Positions 33,802 through 43,863 of a DNA stretch of 56,998 nt are shown one piece after another. The number at the start of each line of letters is the position of its first letter. Positions within the stretch are counted from its first letter, which is position 1. The notes beneath the pieces are model-generated. The model had not been told where the DNA came from. It was given only the letters and a program-made list of their open reading frames with translations, and searched no databases. Made by a program: the position numbers and the translations under genes. The stretch is from Deltaproteobacteria bacterium TMED58 (GTDB lineage: Bacteria > Desulfobacterota_D > UBA1144). The stretch spans positions 1-56,998 of the forward strand of contig NHDL02000001.1 of NCBI GenBank assembly GCA_002167555.2, read 5' to 3'.

Positions 33802-34860
33802 GTGTTTTCAGATTTATTTAGAAACCAAAAAAAAATTCCTTTTTCCACTTTTGTTAATCATGCACTATATAGCCCCAATGGTTATTATAGTAGAGGTAGT
33901 AGAATTTCAAAAAGTGGAGATTTTATAACCTCTCCAATAATATCAAAAATTTATAGCCAAGCTGTTGCTTCTTCATTGATTGATGAATTTTATTCTAGTT
34001 CTGACAATAAAATTCTAATAGAAGGAAAGATTAACTTGGTTGAATTAGGCTCTAATGATGGCACTTTGATGATGCATATGGTTGATTATTTTTCCAAACG
34101 TCCTGAGATTTACAATAAACTTAATATTATTATGGTTGAAAAAAGTTTGAAATTACATAGGAAAATTTTGAAAAATTTACATTCTCACAGAGATAAGCTT
34201 TTAGTAACAGATTGCTTGAGTAAGATTTCGGCTGTGTCAGAAAAAGCCATTATCTTTTGTAATGAATTTTTCGATGCCTTATCTTTTGAAAGATGCTTAG
34301 TTAAAAATAAAAAATTATATCAAGTTAATCTGAAGCTCGAAAATAATAGATTGACCGAATCCATAGATTTGGCACCCCCAAAATTAGCTCAAAAGTTTCA
34401 GACATATAATTTAAAATGCAAGGAAGATGCCTTTTTTGAATTTCCAATTATTGAATATGAATTATATTTTGAATTACTAGCAAAAAAATTCAAAAAAATA
34501 TTTTTTTTGATAAATGATTACGGAGACAGGTCAGATTTTTTTCAAAACTCCCAAGACCCATTTGGAACCAGCAGGTGTTTTTATCAGCACAAGGTCACAA
34601 GAAATTTTTATGAAAATGTTTTTTATCAAGATATAACTTATGATGTAAATTTTAATCTGTTGTCTTTAGTCGCGGAAAAATTTGGATTTAAAGAGGTAGG
34701 ATTCTCCTCTCAGACCAAATGGATGCTCAATAATAGGGTAGTTAATTCTCCAGCAATTAAAAAATTTATAGAAGATCAACCTGCTAGGGCTGGATTTTCT
34801 AAACTAATACATCCCAATTCTATGGGAGAGAGGTTTAAGTTTATTTCTTTTAAACTTTAA
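33802..34860 (+). CDS. SAM-dependent methyltransferase, MidA/NDUFAF7 (DUF185) family
   Basis: A 352-residue protein with the family start FSTFVNHALYSPNGYYSRG, SGDFITSPIISKIY, and the SAM motif LVELGSNDGTLMMHM, followed by IFCNEFFDALSFER. In eukaryotes the homologue methylates an Arg of complex I; bacterial roles are unclear. The start is a GTG at 33802, placed directly after a TATAAT (33796-33801), so either another -10 is used or the true start is slightly different. Confidence 0.85.
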   Translation: MFSDLFRNQKKIPFSTFVNHALYSPNGYYSRGSRISKSGDFITSPIISKIYSQAVASSLIDEFYSSSDNKILIEGKINLVELGSNDGTLMMHMVDYFSKRPEIYNKLNIIMVEKSLKLHRKILKNLHSHRDKLLVTDCLSKISAVSEKAIIFCNEFFDALSFERCLVKNKKLYQVNLKLENNRLTESIDLAPPKLAQKFQTYNLKCKEDAFFEFPIIEYELYFELLAKKFKKIFFLINDYGDRSDFFQNSQDPFGTSRCFYQHKVTRNFYENVFYQDITYDVNFNLLSLVAEKFGFKEVGFSSQTKWMLNNRVVNSPAIKKFIEDQPARAGFSKLIHPNSMGERFKFISFKL

Positions 34861-34905
34861 ATCTTATTTGAAGTAATATTTTTTTACGTTAAAGTTAACG
34901 CTATT

Positions 34906-36069
34906 ATGAAGATTAGTTGGTCAGATAGAATAAAAAATTTACCTCCATATTTATTTGCAGAAATAGATGCCAAGAAAGATTCTTTACTTGCAAAAGGAGT
35001 TGACGTAATAGACCTTGGGGTTGGTGACCCCGATATACCTACTCCAACAAGAATAATTAATGCTTTACATAAGTCGTCTTTAAACCCTGAAAATCATAGA
35101 TACCCATCTTATGCAGGAATGATGTCTTTTAGAGATGAGGTAGCAAGTTGGTATAAAAAAAGATTTGACGTTTCATTGGAAGGAAAAAAAAATGTTATTG
35201 CCCTGATTGGCTCCAAAGAGGGAGTTGCACATGCACCTTTGGCTTTCATAAATCCTGGAGATGTTGCCCTAGTTCCCGACCCAGGATATCCAGTATATAG
35301 TGTAGCAACAGAGTTTGCGGGTGGAACACCATATGTGATGCCTTTGCTTGAGTCGAATGGATTTATGCCAGATTTAGATATTATTCCTGAAGATATATTA
35401 AATAAAGCAAAAATAATGTTTCTGAATTATCCAAACAATCCTACTTCTGCTTTTGCAACAGATGAATTTTTTGAAAAAGCAATTGAATTTGGATTAAAAA
35501 ATAATATTTTAATATGTCACGATGCTGCATATACAGAGGTATATTTCGATAAAAAACCCAAAAGTTTTCTAGAATATGACGGAGCTATTGATGTTGGCAT
35601 TGAGTTTCATAGTCTCTCAAAGACTTTTAGCATGACAGGTTGGAGGTTAGGTCATGTTGCTGGGAATGAAAGTGCTGTTGCTGCAATAGGGAAGATTAAA
35701 ACAAATATTGATTCGGGCGCTTTTCAAGCAGTCCAAGAAGCTGGAATTGAAGCACTTAGAAATTATGAATATGAGCTTCAAGATAGAATTAATGTTTATA
35801 AAAAAAGATCAGAACTTTTATCCCAAGGACTTAAATCAATCGGAATTGAGGTATATGAACCTAAGGGAACATTTTATGTTTGGTTTAAAAATCCAAATGG
35901 AACTTTATCAAAGGATTTTGCAAATAGCCTGTTAGAAGATGCTGGAATAGTTATGACTCCTGGAACAGGCTTTGGTGAATATGGTGAAGGCTACACAAGG
36001 GCTTCGGTTACATTAAATGATAAAAGGCTAGAAGAAGCCGTTGAAAGAATAAAAAAAATTACTATTTAA
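34906..36069 (+). CDS. dapL: LL-diaminopimelate aminotransferase
   Basis: A 387-residue fold-type I aminotransferase. [55 protein letters not shown] and the PLP lysine K239 in [16 protein letters not shown] match DapL (DapL2-like), which makes LL-DAP directly from tetrahydrodipicolinate for lysine and peptidoglycan. A generic aspartate/alanine aminotransferase is the alternative. The 3' end overlaps convergent leuS by 8 nt. Confidence 0.82.
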   Translation: MKISWSDRIKNLPPYLFAEIDAKKDSLLAKGVDVIDLGVGDPDIPTPTRIINALHKSSLNPENHRYPSYAGMMSFRDEVASWYKKRFDVSLEGKKNVIALIGSKEGVAHAPLAFINPGDVALVPDPGYPVYSVATEFAGGTPYVMPLLESNGFMPDLDIIPEDILNKAKIMFLNYPNNPTSAFATDEFFEKAIEFGLKNNILICHDAAYTEVYFDKKPKSFLEYDGAIDVGIEFHSLSKTFSMTGWRLGHVAGNESAVAAIGKIKTNIDSGAFQAVQEAGIEALRNYEYELQDRINVYKKRSELLSQGLKSIGIEVYEPKGTFYVWFKNPNGTLSKDFANSLLEDAGIVMTPGTGFGEYGEGYTRASVTLNDKRLEEAVERIKKITI

Positions 36070-38497
36070 CTATTAAATTAATCAGCCTTTTACTTATATA
36101 TATTTTTTTTATGATTTCCTTATTTATGAAGAACTTACTAAATTCATTTAGCTCTATTATTCTGGAGGTTAACTCATCTTCATTCTCCTCTTCATAGAGC
36201 AAAGGTATGGACCCACGAGTTTTACCATTCACTTGAATACCTATAATAATTTGATCTTTTTGAATTATTTCGCTACTATACTCCGGCCATTCTAGATTAA
36301 TATCTTTTTCTTTTAATTCGCTTAATTGCCATAGTTCATTTGCGATATGAGGAATAAACGGATTTGCAAGTTGAAGAAATTGATATATAAAAAAACCAAA
36401 AAGCTTGTCATTGTTGTTCTTTTCTATAAATTTGTAAGCTGAGTTTAAAAGTTCCATTAAAGCAGCAATACATGTATTGAACTGCAGGTTTTCCACATCT
36501 TTTGTTATTTTTTCTGTAGTTTTATGAATTTTTATTAAAAAATTTCTTTCATCTATAGATAGGCTATCAAAGTCTTGATTAAAAGAATCCTGAATTTTAC
36601 TGATATTTTCATAGGTTATCTTCCATATTCTTTTCAAGAACCTGCTAGCACCCTCAATACCTGACTCATTCCATTCTAAATCTTTTTCAACAGGTGCAGA
36701 AAATAGAATAAAAACCCTTACAGAGTCCGCTCCGTATTTTTTAATTATATCTTCTGGATCAACCGTGTTGCCTAAGGATTTTGACATTTTGGCACCATCT
36801 TTTAGGACCATTCCCTGGGTTACCAATTTTTTAAAAGGCTCACTTATTTCCGTCTTCCCTAACCTTTTTAATGCATGCATAAAAAATCTGGAATAAAGTA
36901 GATGAAGAATTGCATGTTCTACTCCTCCAATATATAGGTCGACAGGCATCCACTTCCTAAATTGTTGATCAATCATATTATCAGATTTTGGTGAACAAAA
37001 TCTTGCAAAGTACCATGAAGATTCAAAAAAAGTATCAAAAGTGTCAGTTTCTCTAATTAGGCTTTCATTATTTTTTTTGTTTTCTGCATGTTTCCAAGTT
37101 GGATGTTTTTCTAAAGGATTTCCAACTTGATTAAAATCTACTTCATCGGGAAGTTCTATGGGAAGATCTTTATAATCAACGGGGATAACGGTTTCATTTG
37201 ATGAATATAAGATTGGAATTGGTGCTCCCCAATATCTTTGCCTTGAGATACCCCAATCTCTTAATTTATATTTTATTGAATAGTCAGCCTGATTTTTATT
37301 TTTTAAATTATCTATAACTGTTTTTTTAGCAGCTTCTATTTCTAAGCCATCTAAAAAATCTGAGTTAATCATTTTTCCCATACCTGTATATGCTTCTAAT
37401 AAATCTTCATTTTTATTTTTGCTTACAACTTGTTTTATTTCTAAATTATATTTTTTAGCAAATTCAAAATCTCTTTGGTCATGAGCTGGACACCCAAATA
37501 TAGCACCCGTACCATAATTTAACAAAATAAAATTAGCTATGTATACGGGGATTTCTTTTTCAGTAAATGGGTGCTTAACCGTTAATCCAGTATCGATACC
37601 AATCTTTTCTGCTTTTTCTAATTCTATATTGGTTGTCCCAGTTTGTTTGCAAAGTTTAATAAATTCAGAAATTTCCTTATTATCGTTAGACAAATCTATG
37701 CTTATATTGTGGTCGGCTGATAACCCAATAAAAGATGCACCAAATATTGTATCTGGACGAGTTGTAAAAACTTCAATAAAATTTTCTGAATTATTAATTT
37801 GAAATTTGATGGTTGCCCCAATAGATTTTCCAATCCAATTTTCTTGCATTGATAGAACTTTTTTTGGCCAATTTTCTAGTTCATTAAGCCCATCTAATAA
37901 ATCTTCAGCAAAGTCTGTTATTTTTAGAAACCATTGGGATAGTTTTTTTTGTTCAACAACAGCACCAGATCTCCAGCCTCTTCCTTCTATAACTTGCTCA
38001 TTGGCAAGTACAGTTTTATCCACAGGATCCCAATTTACAAACGATTCTTTCTTATATGCCAACCCCTCTTTATAAAGCTCTAAAAAAAATTTTTGTTCGT
38101 GGACAAAGTAATCATTATCACATGTTTTGATTTCTCTGCTCCAATCATAAGAAAGCCCCATCCGCATCAATTGCTTTTTCATGCTCTCAATATTTTTATA
38201 AGTCCATTCTCTGGGATGAATTTTATTTTTTATAGCTGCATTTTCTGCAGGCATTCCAAAAGCATCCCAACCCATAGGGTGAAGGACATTGAAACCGCGA
38301 GATCTCTTGTATCTTGCAGAAACATCACCAATAGTGTAATTTCTGACGTGACCCATATGAATTTTTCCTGATGGATAAGGGAACATTTCAAGAATGTAGT
38401 ATTTTGGTTTTTTACTATTCTCATCTAGGCAAAAAAGAGAACTCTGCTCCCAATTTTTTTGCCATTTTTCTTCAATATCTATAAAATTATATTCCAT
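36062..38497 (-). CDS. leuS: Leucyl-tRNA synthetase
   Basis: Class I aaRS, 811 aa from the ATG at 38497 ([18 protein letters not shown]). HIGH motif as [12 protein letters not shown], editing domain with [13 protein letters not shown] and [12 protein letters not shown], and KMSKS as [14 protein letters not shown]. It ends with the anticodon-binding and C-terminal domain ([10 protein letters not shown] type IQVNGKTRG). An ATG 20 codons further upstream would overlap the divergent gene and has no family similarity, so it is not used. Confidence 0.96.
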   Translation of the reverse strand: MEYNFIDIEEKWQKNWEQSSLFCLDENSKKPKYYILEMFPYPSGKIHMGHVRNYTIGDVSARYKRSRGFNVLHPMGWDAFGMPAENAAIKNKIHPREWTYKNIESMKKQLMRMGLSYDWSREIKTCDNDYFVHEQKFFLELYKEGLAYKKESFVNWDPVDKTVLANEQVIEGRGWRSGAVVEQKKLSQWFLKITDFAEDLLDGLNELENWPKKVLSMQENWIGKSIGATIKFQINNSENFIEVFTTRPDTIFGASFIGLSADHNISIDLSNDNKEISEFIKLCKQTGTTNIELEKAEKIGIDTGLTVKHPFTEKEIPVYIANFILLNYGTGAIFGCPAHDQRDFEFAKKYNLEIKQVVSKNKNEDLLEAYTGMGKMINSDFLDGLEIEAAKKTVIDNLKNKNQADYSIKYKLRDWGISRQRYWGAPIPILYSSNETVIPVDYKDLPIELPDEVDFNQVGNPLEKHPTWKHAENKKNNESLIRETDTFDTFFESSWYFARFCSPKSDNMIDQQFRKWMPVDLYIGGVEHAILHLLYSRFFMHALKRLGKTEISEPFKKLVTQGMVLKDGAKMSKSLGNTVDPEDIIKKYGADSVRVFILFSAPVEKDLEWNESGIEGASRFLKRIWKITYENISKIQDSFNQDFDSLSIDERNFLIKIHKTTEKITKDVENLQFNTCIAALMELLNSAYKFIEKNNNDKLFGFFIYQFLQLANPFIPHIANELWQLSELKEKDINLEWPEYSSEIIQKDQIIIGIQVNGKTRGSIPLLYEEENEDELTSRIIELNEFSKFFINKEIIKKIYISKRLINLIVK

Positions 38498-38545
38498 ATC
38501 TTTTTTTGCCAAAAACAATTTATAGTTTAGTTTTATATATATACC

Positions 38546-39130
38546 ATGAATCTTCAAGATAAAAATTTAGTAAAGCAAAAGCTGATGAATCAAACCCGAT
38601 TATTAAAATCCTTAGGGGTGCATGGTCTTTTGATTTCTGATAAAAAAATGCTTGAGTTGCATAATATAGTAGATCACTCTAATGATAAAAATAACAATGC
38701 CTCTAATGTTAAAGTGCTTTTTATTGGTAGCAATTTAAATAACAAGAGTTCAGAGGAAGGAAAATTATTTGGCAATATTATTACAAAAGGTATGAATCTT
38801 AAGCATGAAAATGTTTCGATAATCGATACCGACCCTTTCTTTAAAGAGAGTTCCCCAATCACCAATCGTGAAGAATTAGTAAGTCTTATTCAAAAAGAAG
38901 TCGATTTCATCCTACCTCTCGTAATAGTAAGCTTAGGGGAAAAAAATTCTCAATTAATTTTGAATACAGATAAACCATTAGATGAATTAAGAAATAAATT
39001 TTATAATTTCAATGGTTTCAATTTACTTTGTACTTTGGACCTAGATTTATTAATAAAAGATAGCTCTAAGAAGAAATTGATTTGGGAAGATATAAAAAAG
39101 GTAAACAGAGAGATTGATGATGAAAAATAA
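38546..39130 (+). CDS. Degenerate family 4 uracil-DNA glycosylase-like protein
   Basis: A 194-residue protein with the outline of a family 4 UDG. It has an N-terminal [11 protein letters not shown] segment like the extension of deltaproteobacterial UDGs, beta-strand VKVLFIGSN then EEGKLFG where GEAPG..ED..G.PF is expected, [15 protein letters not shown], and a closing [11 protein letters not shown] like the family WEDLKxV end. All four Fe-S cysteines are gone (only C162 remains), and the catalytic GEAPG and the HP motif (here LDLD) are missing. It is probably not a glycosylase. No SD; TATATA (38534-38539) ends 6 nt before the ATG. It overlaps the next gene. Confidence 0.6.
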   Translation: MNLQDKNLVKQKLMNQTRLLKSLGVHGLLISDKKMLELHNIVDHSNDKNNNASNVKVLFIGSNLNNKSSEEGKLFGNIITKGMNLKHENVSIIDTDPFFKESSPITNREELVSLIQKEVDFILPLVIVSLGEKNSQLILNTDKPLDELRNKFYNFNGFNLLCTLDLDLLIKDSSKKKLIWEDIKKVNREIDDEK

Positions 39131-41204
39131 ATTAGCTAAAGAAAACAGCCCCTACCTGCTTCAACATTCCACCAATCCCGTTGACTGGTATCCCTGGTCT
39201 GAAGAAGCTTTTCAAGTAGCAAAGGACAAAGACTTTCCGATATTTCTATCAATTGGTTATTCAACATGCCATTGGTGTCATGTTATGGAGAAAGAGTCTT
39301 TTGAAAGTGAAGAAGTTGCAAAAATTCTCAATAAAGATTTCATTTCAATTAAGGTCGATAGGGAACAAAGACCTGATCTTGACAGTATTTATATGGCTGT
39401 TTGTCAAATGATGACAAAACGTGGAGGATGGCCATTAACAGTAATCCTAACACCAGATAAAATACCTTTTTTTGCAGGTACTTATTTTCCAAAAAATTCA
39501 ACTAAGGGATCGGTTGGGCTTTGCGATTTTCTTCCTAAAGTTAAAGAGGTTTGGGTTGATAAAAGAGATGATGTTTTAACTTCATGTGAATCAATTTATA
39601 GTTCATTAAAAGAAGTTTCAAACCCCAATGTTCCAGACAGTTTCATTGAAAAAAAGGATCTAAAAGAAATATTTGAAAGCATTAAAGATTTTTATGATGA
39701 AAAGTACGGGGGGTTTGGAGAAGCTCCAAAGTTTCCAAGTCCACAAAATATGATTTTTTTATCAAAATTTTATTCTTTGTTTAATAATAATGATGCAAAG
39801 AGGATGGTAGAGCAAACGCTGGAAAATATGAGGCTGGGTGGCATTTTTGATCATATAGGATTTGGTTTTCATAGATACTCTACAGATGTTAAATGGGTGG
39901 TCCCTCATTTTGAAAAAATGCTTTACGATCAAGCTATGATTATGGAATCATTGGCAGAGGCCTACAGATTATCTAAAAAAAATGTTTTTGAAGAAACTAC
40001 TAATGAAATATTCTTATATACTGAAGAGATTTTAAAGTCTCCTGAGGGGGGATTCTTTTCAGCTGAGGATGCAGATAGTGAAGGAGAAGAGGGTGCTTTC
40101 TATACATGGGGACTTGATGAGATTCAAAAAATTCTAACTAAAGATGAGTCAGCTTTTTTTGAGCATTTGTACAGCATTGATTCTGAGGGGAATTTCAATG
40201 AAGAGGTTACCAAAAAGAAAAATGGAAAAAATATAATTTATCTTAAAGATGATTTAGAATCTTTTTCATCTATTTTTTCCATAGATCATGATTCAATTTT
40301 AGAAGAGTCTAATAGAATTAAGGCTAAGCTGAAAATTTCCAGAGACAAAAGGATTAGACCAAGTTTAGATGATAAGATTTTAACCGACTGGAATAGTTTG
40401 ATGATTTCATCTCTATGTAAATCATCAATTATTTTTAATCGCCAAGATTATTTAGATTCTGCTATTTCTAGTTTTAATTTCTTAAAAGGAGCGATGGTTA
40501 AAGATGATTTTTCTTTATATCATTGTTATAGAAATGGGGATGCATCTATTAATGGATTAATTGATGACTATGCTTTTCTGCTAAAAGCAAGCATAGACTT
40601 ATATGAAGCAACTTTGGATTCAGACTATTTAAAATTCGGAAAGAATGTTTGCCACAAGATGATTAACCTTTTTTGGGACAACACTAAGGGTTCTTTTTAT
40701 GCAACACCTATAGGGTCGGTTGATGTTATAGTAAGGCAAAAAAATCTTTTAGATGGTGCTATTCCATCAGGAAACTCTGTTGCTTTATATGGGATGGTGA
40801 ACATTGGCCAATATTTTAATGATAGTTCAATATTAGATAAATCTAATAAACTTTCACTTCAGCTGGGTGAAATGGCAAAAAAATTTCCAATAAACTTAGC
40901 ACAATTTTTAGCAAATCATTTAATTCTTTTAGAGGAGAATGTTCAAATAGTTATTATGAATCCCAATAAAGAACTAAATTATGAAAATGAGGTGATAAAT
41001 TATCTAAGAGAAATGACTTATGTTAATAAGTCAATTTATTACTTATCTTCTAATAATGATATCATTAAATATAAAAATATATTAGGTGACTCGGCAACCT
41101 TTTTGCCTGAACTTTCAGATGAATTTCAAATTTATATTTGCAAGGATAAAACTTGCCAACTCCCAGTTTCAACATTATCTGAGATTAAAGATATAATGAA
41201 ATAG
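39117..41204 (+). CDS. YyaL-like thioredoxin-domain protein (DUF255)
   Basis: A 695-residue protein with an N-terminal thioredoxin-like domain beginning [18 protein letters not shown] and CHWC ([14 protein letters not shown]). An (alpha/alpha)6 glycosidase-like domain follows ([62 protein letters not shown]). The family is conserved from bacteria to human SPATA20; function is unresolved. It starts 14 nt before the upstream frame ends (ATG at 39117 or 39120), so the two are probably coupled. Confidence 0.88.
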   Translation: MMKNKLAKENSPYLLQHSTNPVDWYPWSEEAFQVAKDKDFPIFLSIGYSTCHWCHVMEKESFESEEVAKILNKDFISIKVDREQRPDLDSIYMAVCQMMTKRGGWPLTVILTPDKIPFFAGTYFPKNSTKGSVGLCDFLPKVKEVWVDKRDDVLTSCESIYSSLKEVSNPNVPDSFIEKKDLKEIFESIKDFYDEKYGGFGEAPKFPSPQNMIFLSKFYSLFNNNDAKRMVEQTLENMRLGGIFDHIGFGFHRYSTDVKWVVPHFEKMLYDQAMIMESLAEAYRLSKKNVFEETTNEIFLYTEEILKSPEGGFFSAEDADSEGEEGAFYTWGLDEIQKILTKDESAFFEHLYSIDSEGNFNEEVTKKKNGKNIIYLKDDLESFSSIFSIDHDSILEESNRIKAKLKISRDKRIRPSLDDKILTDWNSLMISSLCKSSIIFNRQDYLDSAISSFNFLKGAMVKDDFSLYHCYRNGDASINGLIDDYAFLLKASIDLYEATLDSDYLKFGKNVCHKMINLFWDNTKGSFYATPIGSVDVIVRQKNLLDGAIPSGNSVALYGMVNIGQYFNDSSILDKSNKLSLQLGEMAKKFPINLAQFLANHLILLEENVQIVIMNPNKELNYENEVINYLREMTYVNKSIYYLSSNNDIIKYKNILGDSATFLPELSDEFQIYICKDKTCQLPVSTLSEIKDIMK

Positions 41205-41206
41205 GT

Positions 41207-43089
41207 TCAAATTTCTCGTGGAATTAAAGCTTCATTTTTTTTAATATAAACCATTAGGATATTAATTGCGGCTGGTGTGATTCCTGAAATTCTAGATGCT
41301 TGCCCAATAGTTTCAGGCTGAATCCTAGATAATTTTTGTTTTAGTTCATTTGAAAGACCGGGAATAAGATTTATATCTAAACTAGATGGGATTCTGACAT
41401 CTTGAAGTTTAGCAGCCTGCTGAATATCAGCGTTTTGTCTGGCTATATATCCCTCATATTTAATTTCATTCTCAACTAGGGATTGCATAATTTTATTTTC
41501 AAATTTATTTAAGCCGCTATCCAGTTCCATTAAATTATCATAAAAGACTTCTGGTCTTCTTAAGATTTCTTTATATGATGTTGGTTTTTTAAGTGGAGAA
41601 GTTCCAATTTTACTTAAAAAGGAATTATTTTTTTTGTTAGGAACAATTCTTGAATCATTTAATTCGGTCATTATATCATTAAAAGAATTTTGTTTTGCTT
41701 TGAAAATATCAAATCTTTTTTGTTTAATTAATCCAATTTCATAACCTATAGGTGTCAATCTAAAATCAGCATTATCATCCCTTAGAAGGAGTCTATGTTC
41801 TGCTCTTGATGTAAACATCCTATAGGGTTCATCAACACCTAATGTTACTAAGTCGTCGATTAATATTCCTATATAAGATTCTGACCTTTTTAAAATTATA
41901 GAATCCTTTTCTTTAGATTTAAGGGCACTGTTAATTCCAGCAATAAGCCCTTGTGCAGCGGCCTCTTCGTAACCAGTTGTTCCGTTTATCTGACCTGCCA
42001 TGAATAAATTTTTAATTTTTTTGATTCTAAGGTAGCTTTAAGGTCTCTAGGATCACAGTAGTCATATTCAACCGCATACCCAGGTCTTACAATGTCAGCA
42101 TTTTCTAGACCCTTGATGCTATTAATAATTTCTATTTGAACTTCTATAGGAAGACTTGTGGAGATACCGTTAGGATAAATTTCCCTAGTATTCAGCCCTT
42201 CGGGCTCCAGAAATACTTGATGTCTATCTTTGTCAGCAAATTTAACTATTTTATCTTCAATAGAGGGACAGTATCTTGGGCCGACTCCTTCAATTTCCCC
42301 GGAATACATTGGGGATTTATGAAGATTATTGTTTATTATCTTATGAGTTTGCTCGTTTGTATATGTTATATGGCAAGGCAATTGGGGGTTCTTTACACTT
42401 GTACTTTCGAACGAAAAAAGCAGTGGGTATTTATCCCCAGGTTGTTCTGTTGTTTTTTCCCAGTCAATTGTTTTACCATCCAGTCTAGGAGGCGTCCCTG
42501 TTTTAAGTCTACCTAAATTAAGCCCAAGTTCTTTAAATGAATTTGAAATTTCTTTTGTAGGTGCTTCACCTGATCGACCCGCACTGGTCTTTTTATCTCC
42601 TACATGTATGAGACCATTAGGGAATGTCCCTGGAGTGATAACAAGACATTTACAAGTAAACTTTTCGCCATATGATGTTTCTGCACCGACTATCTGGGAA
42701 TTTTTTTCAATCAAGGAGTGGATAAGTCTTTGTTTTACCAACAAGTTTTCTTGATTTTCTATAGTCTTTTTCATATAAATTCTGTATAAATTCCTATCTG
42801 CTTGAACTCTAGTTGCTTGAACTGCTGGGCCTTTTTTTGTGTTTAATCTCCTATATTGTATGGAAGAATAGTCAGCAGCTTTTCCCATCTCTCCACCAAG
42901 TGCATCTATTTCACGAACTAAATGTCCCTTGCCGACACCACCTATAGATGGGTTGCATGACATAACCCCAATAGTATCAAGATTTGCAGTTAAAAGTAAT
43001 GTTTTAGCCCCAAGTCTGGAAGCCGACAAAGCTGCTTCACAACCTGCATGTCCTCCACCAATAACAATCACATCAAACTTATTATTCAT
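41207..43089 (-). CDS. mnmG: tRNA uridine-5-carboxymethylaminomethyl modification enzyme MnmG, frame broken once
   Basis: FAD enzyme acting with MnmE on U34 of tRNAs. The N-terminal frame (41986-43089, 367 codons) has [36 protein letters not shown] and [17 protein letters not shown]. The C-terminal frame (41207-42001) resumes at [18 protein letters not shown] and has [20 protein letters not shown] and the [17 protein letters not shown] tail. Together they give the usual length (about 620 aa). The break is at seven As on the minus strand (42022-42016): one more A, or a -1 slip on A-AAA-AAA, restores the join. It could be programmed frameshifting, transcript slippage, an assembly error or a real lesion. 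Confidence 0.85.
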
Positions 43090-43163
43090 GACTGTAAGAC
43101 TATATGATAATTATAAAAATAAAAGAATTTTTAAAAGTCTATAAAATATTTGATAATAATAAT

Positions 43164-43841
43164 ATGAGAAAAACAATTGTTGGAATAACTTGCGATATAA
43201 AAGGTAAATTTTATGAATCAGAAATCTTATATTCTAAAAAAGTAATTAGCGCTGGTGGAATTCCTTTTTATCTTCCAATGACTACTGAGAAAAAAAATAT
43301 TTCTAAAATAGTCTCAGCTGTCGATTCAATATTGATTACTGGAAGTAGAGACATAGACCCATTATTTTACGGTGAAAAAAAAACCAAGCATATAAATCCA
43401 TTAGATAAGAATAGAACCATTAGTGAACTTTTATATATTATGTCTGGAATTAAATTAAAGAAAAAAATTTTAGGTATTTGTGGAGGAATGCAGCTTATTA
43501 ACGTTGCCTTAGGCGGGAACCTGCATCAAGATATTAATTCATGTCTACCATCTGCCATTGAACATAGGAACGGGGTAAAACATAAAATTTCCATTTCAAA
43601 TGATTCATTATTATCTAAATTATTTAATGCTTCCAAGTCTAATGTTAATAGCTACCATCATCAATCAATTAATGTTTTGGCTAAATTTTTAAAGGTTTCA
43701 GCTATAACAAGTGATGGTATTATTGAAGCTTTTGAAGATAAAAAGAGAAAAGTGATAGGCGTTCAATGGCACCCTGAACTTTCAAGGAAGAAACAAGATT
43801 TAGAATTTTTTTATTGGTTAACAAACCAAAACAAATATTGA
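43164..43841 (+). CDS. Class I glutamine amidotransferase-like hydrolase (peptidase C26, PuuD-like)
   Basis: A 225-residue protein from the ATG at 43164. VGITCDIKGKFYE start, ITGSRDIDPLFYGE, the nucleophile Cys in LGICGGMQLINVALGGNLHQDI, and the catalytic His in GVQWHPE form the gamma-glutamyl-GABA hydrolase pattern. The substrate may be a gamma-glutamyl amine or amino acid. No SD; GATAAT (43152-43157) ends 6 nt before the ATG, fitting a leaderless message divergent from mnmG. Confidence 0.85.
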   Translation: MRKTIVGITCDIKGKFYESEILYSKKVISAGGIPFYLPMTTEKKNISKIVSAVDSILITGSRDIDPLFYGEKKTKHINPLDKNRTISELLYIMSGIKLKKKILGICGGMQLINVALGGNLHQDINSCLPSAIEHRNGVKHKISISNDSLLSKLFNASKSNVNSYHHQSINVLAKFLKVSAITSDGIIEAFEDKKRKVIGVQWHPELSRKKQDLEFFYWLTNQNKY

Positions 43842-43863
43842 TTCTTTTGGTTAAGCTATAAAA

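Noticed and set aside
38498-38557. Longer LeuS N-terminus from an upstream ATG
   Set aside because: It would overlap the divergent 38546 gene, and LeuS normally begins at the [12 protein letters not shown] region.
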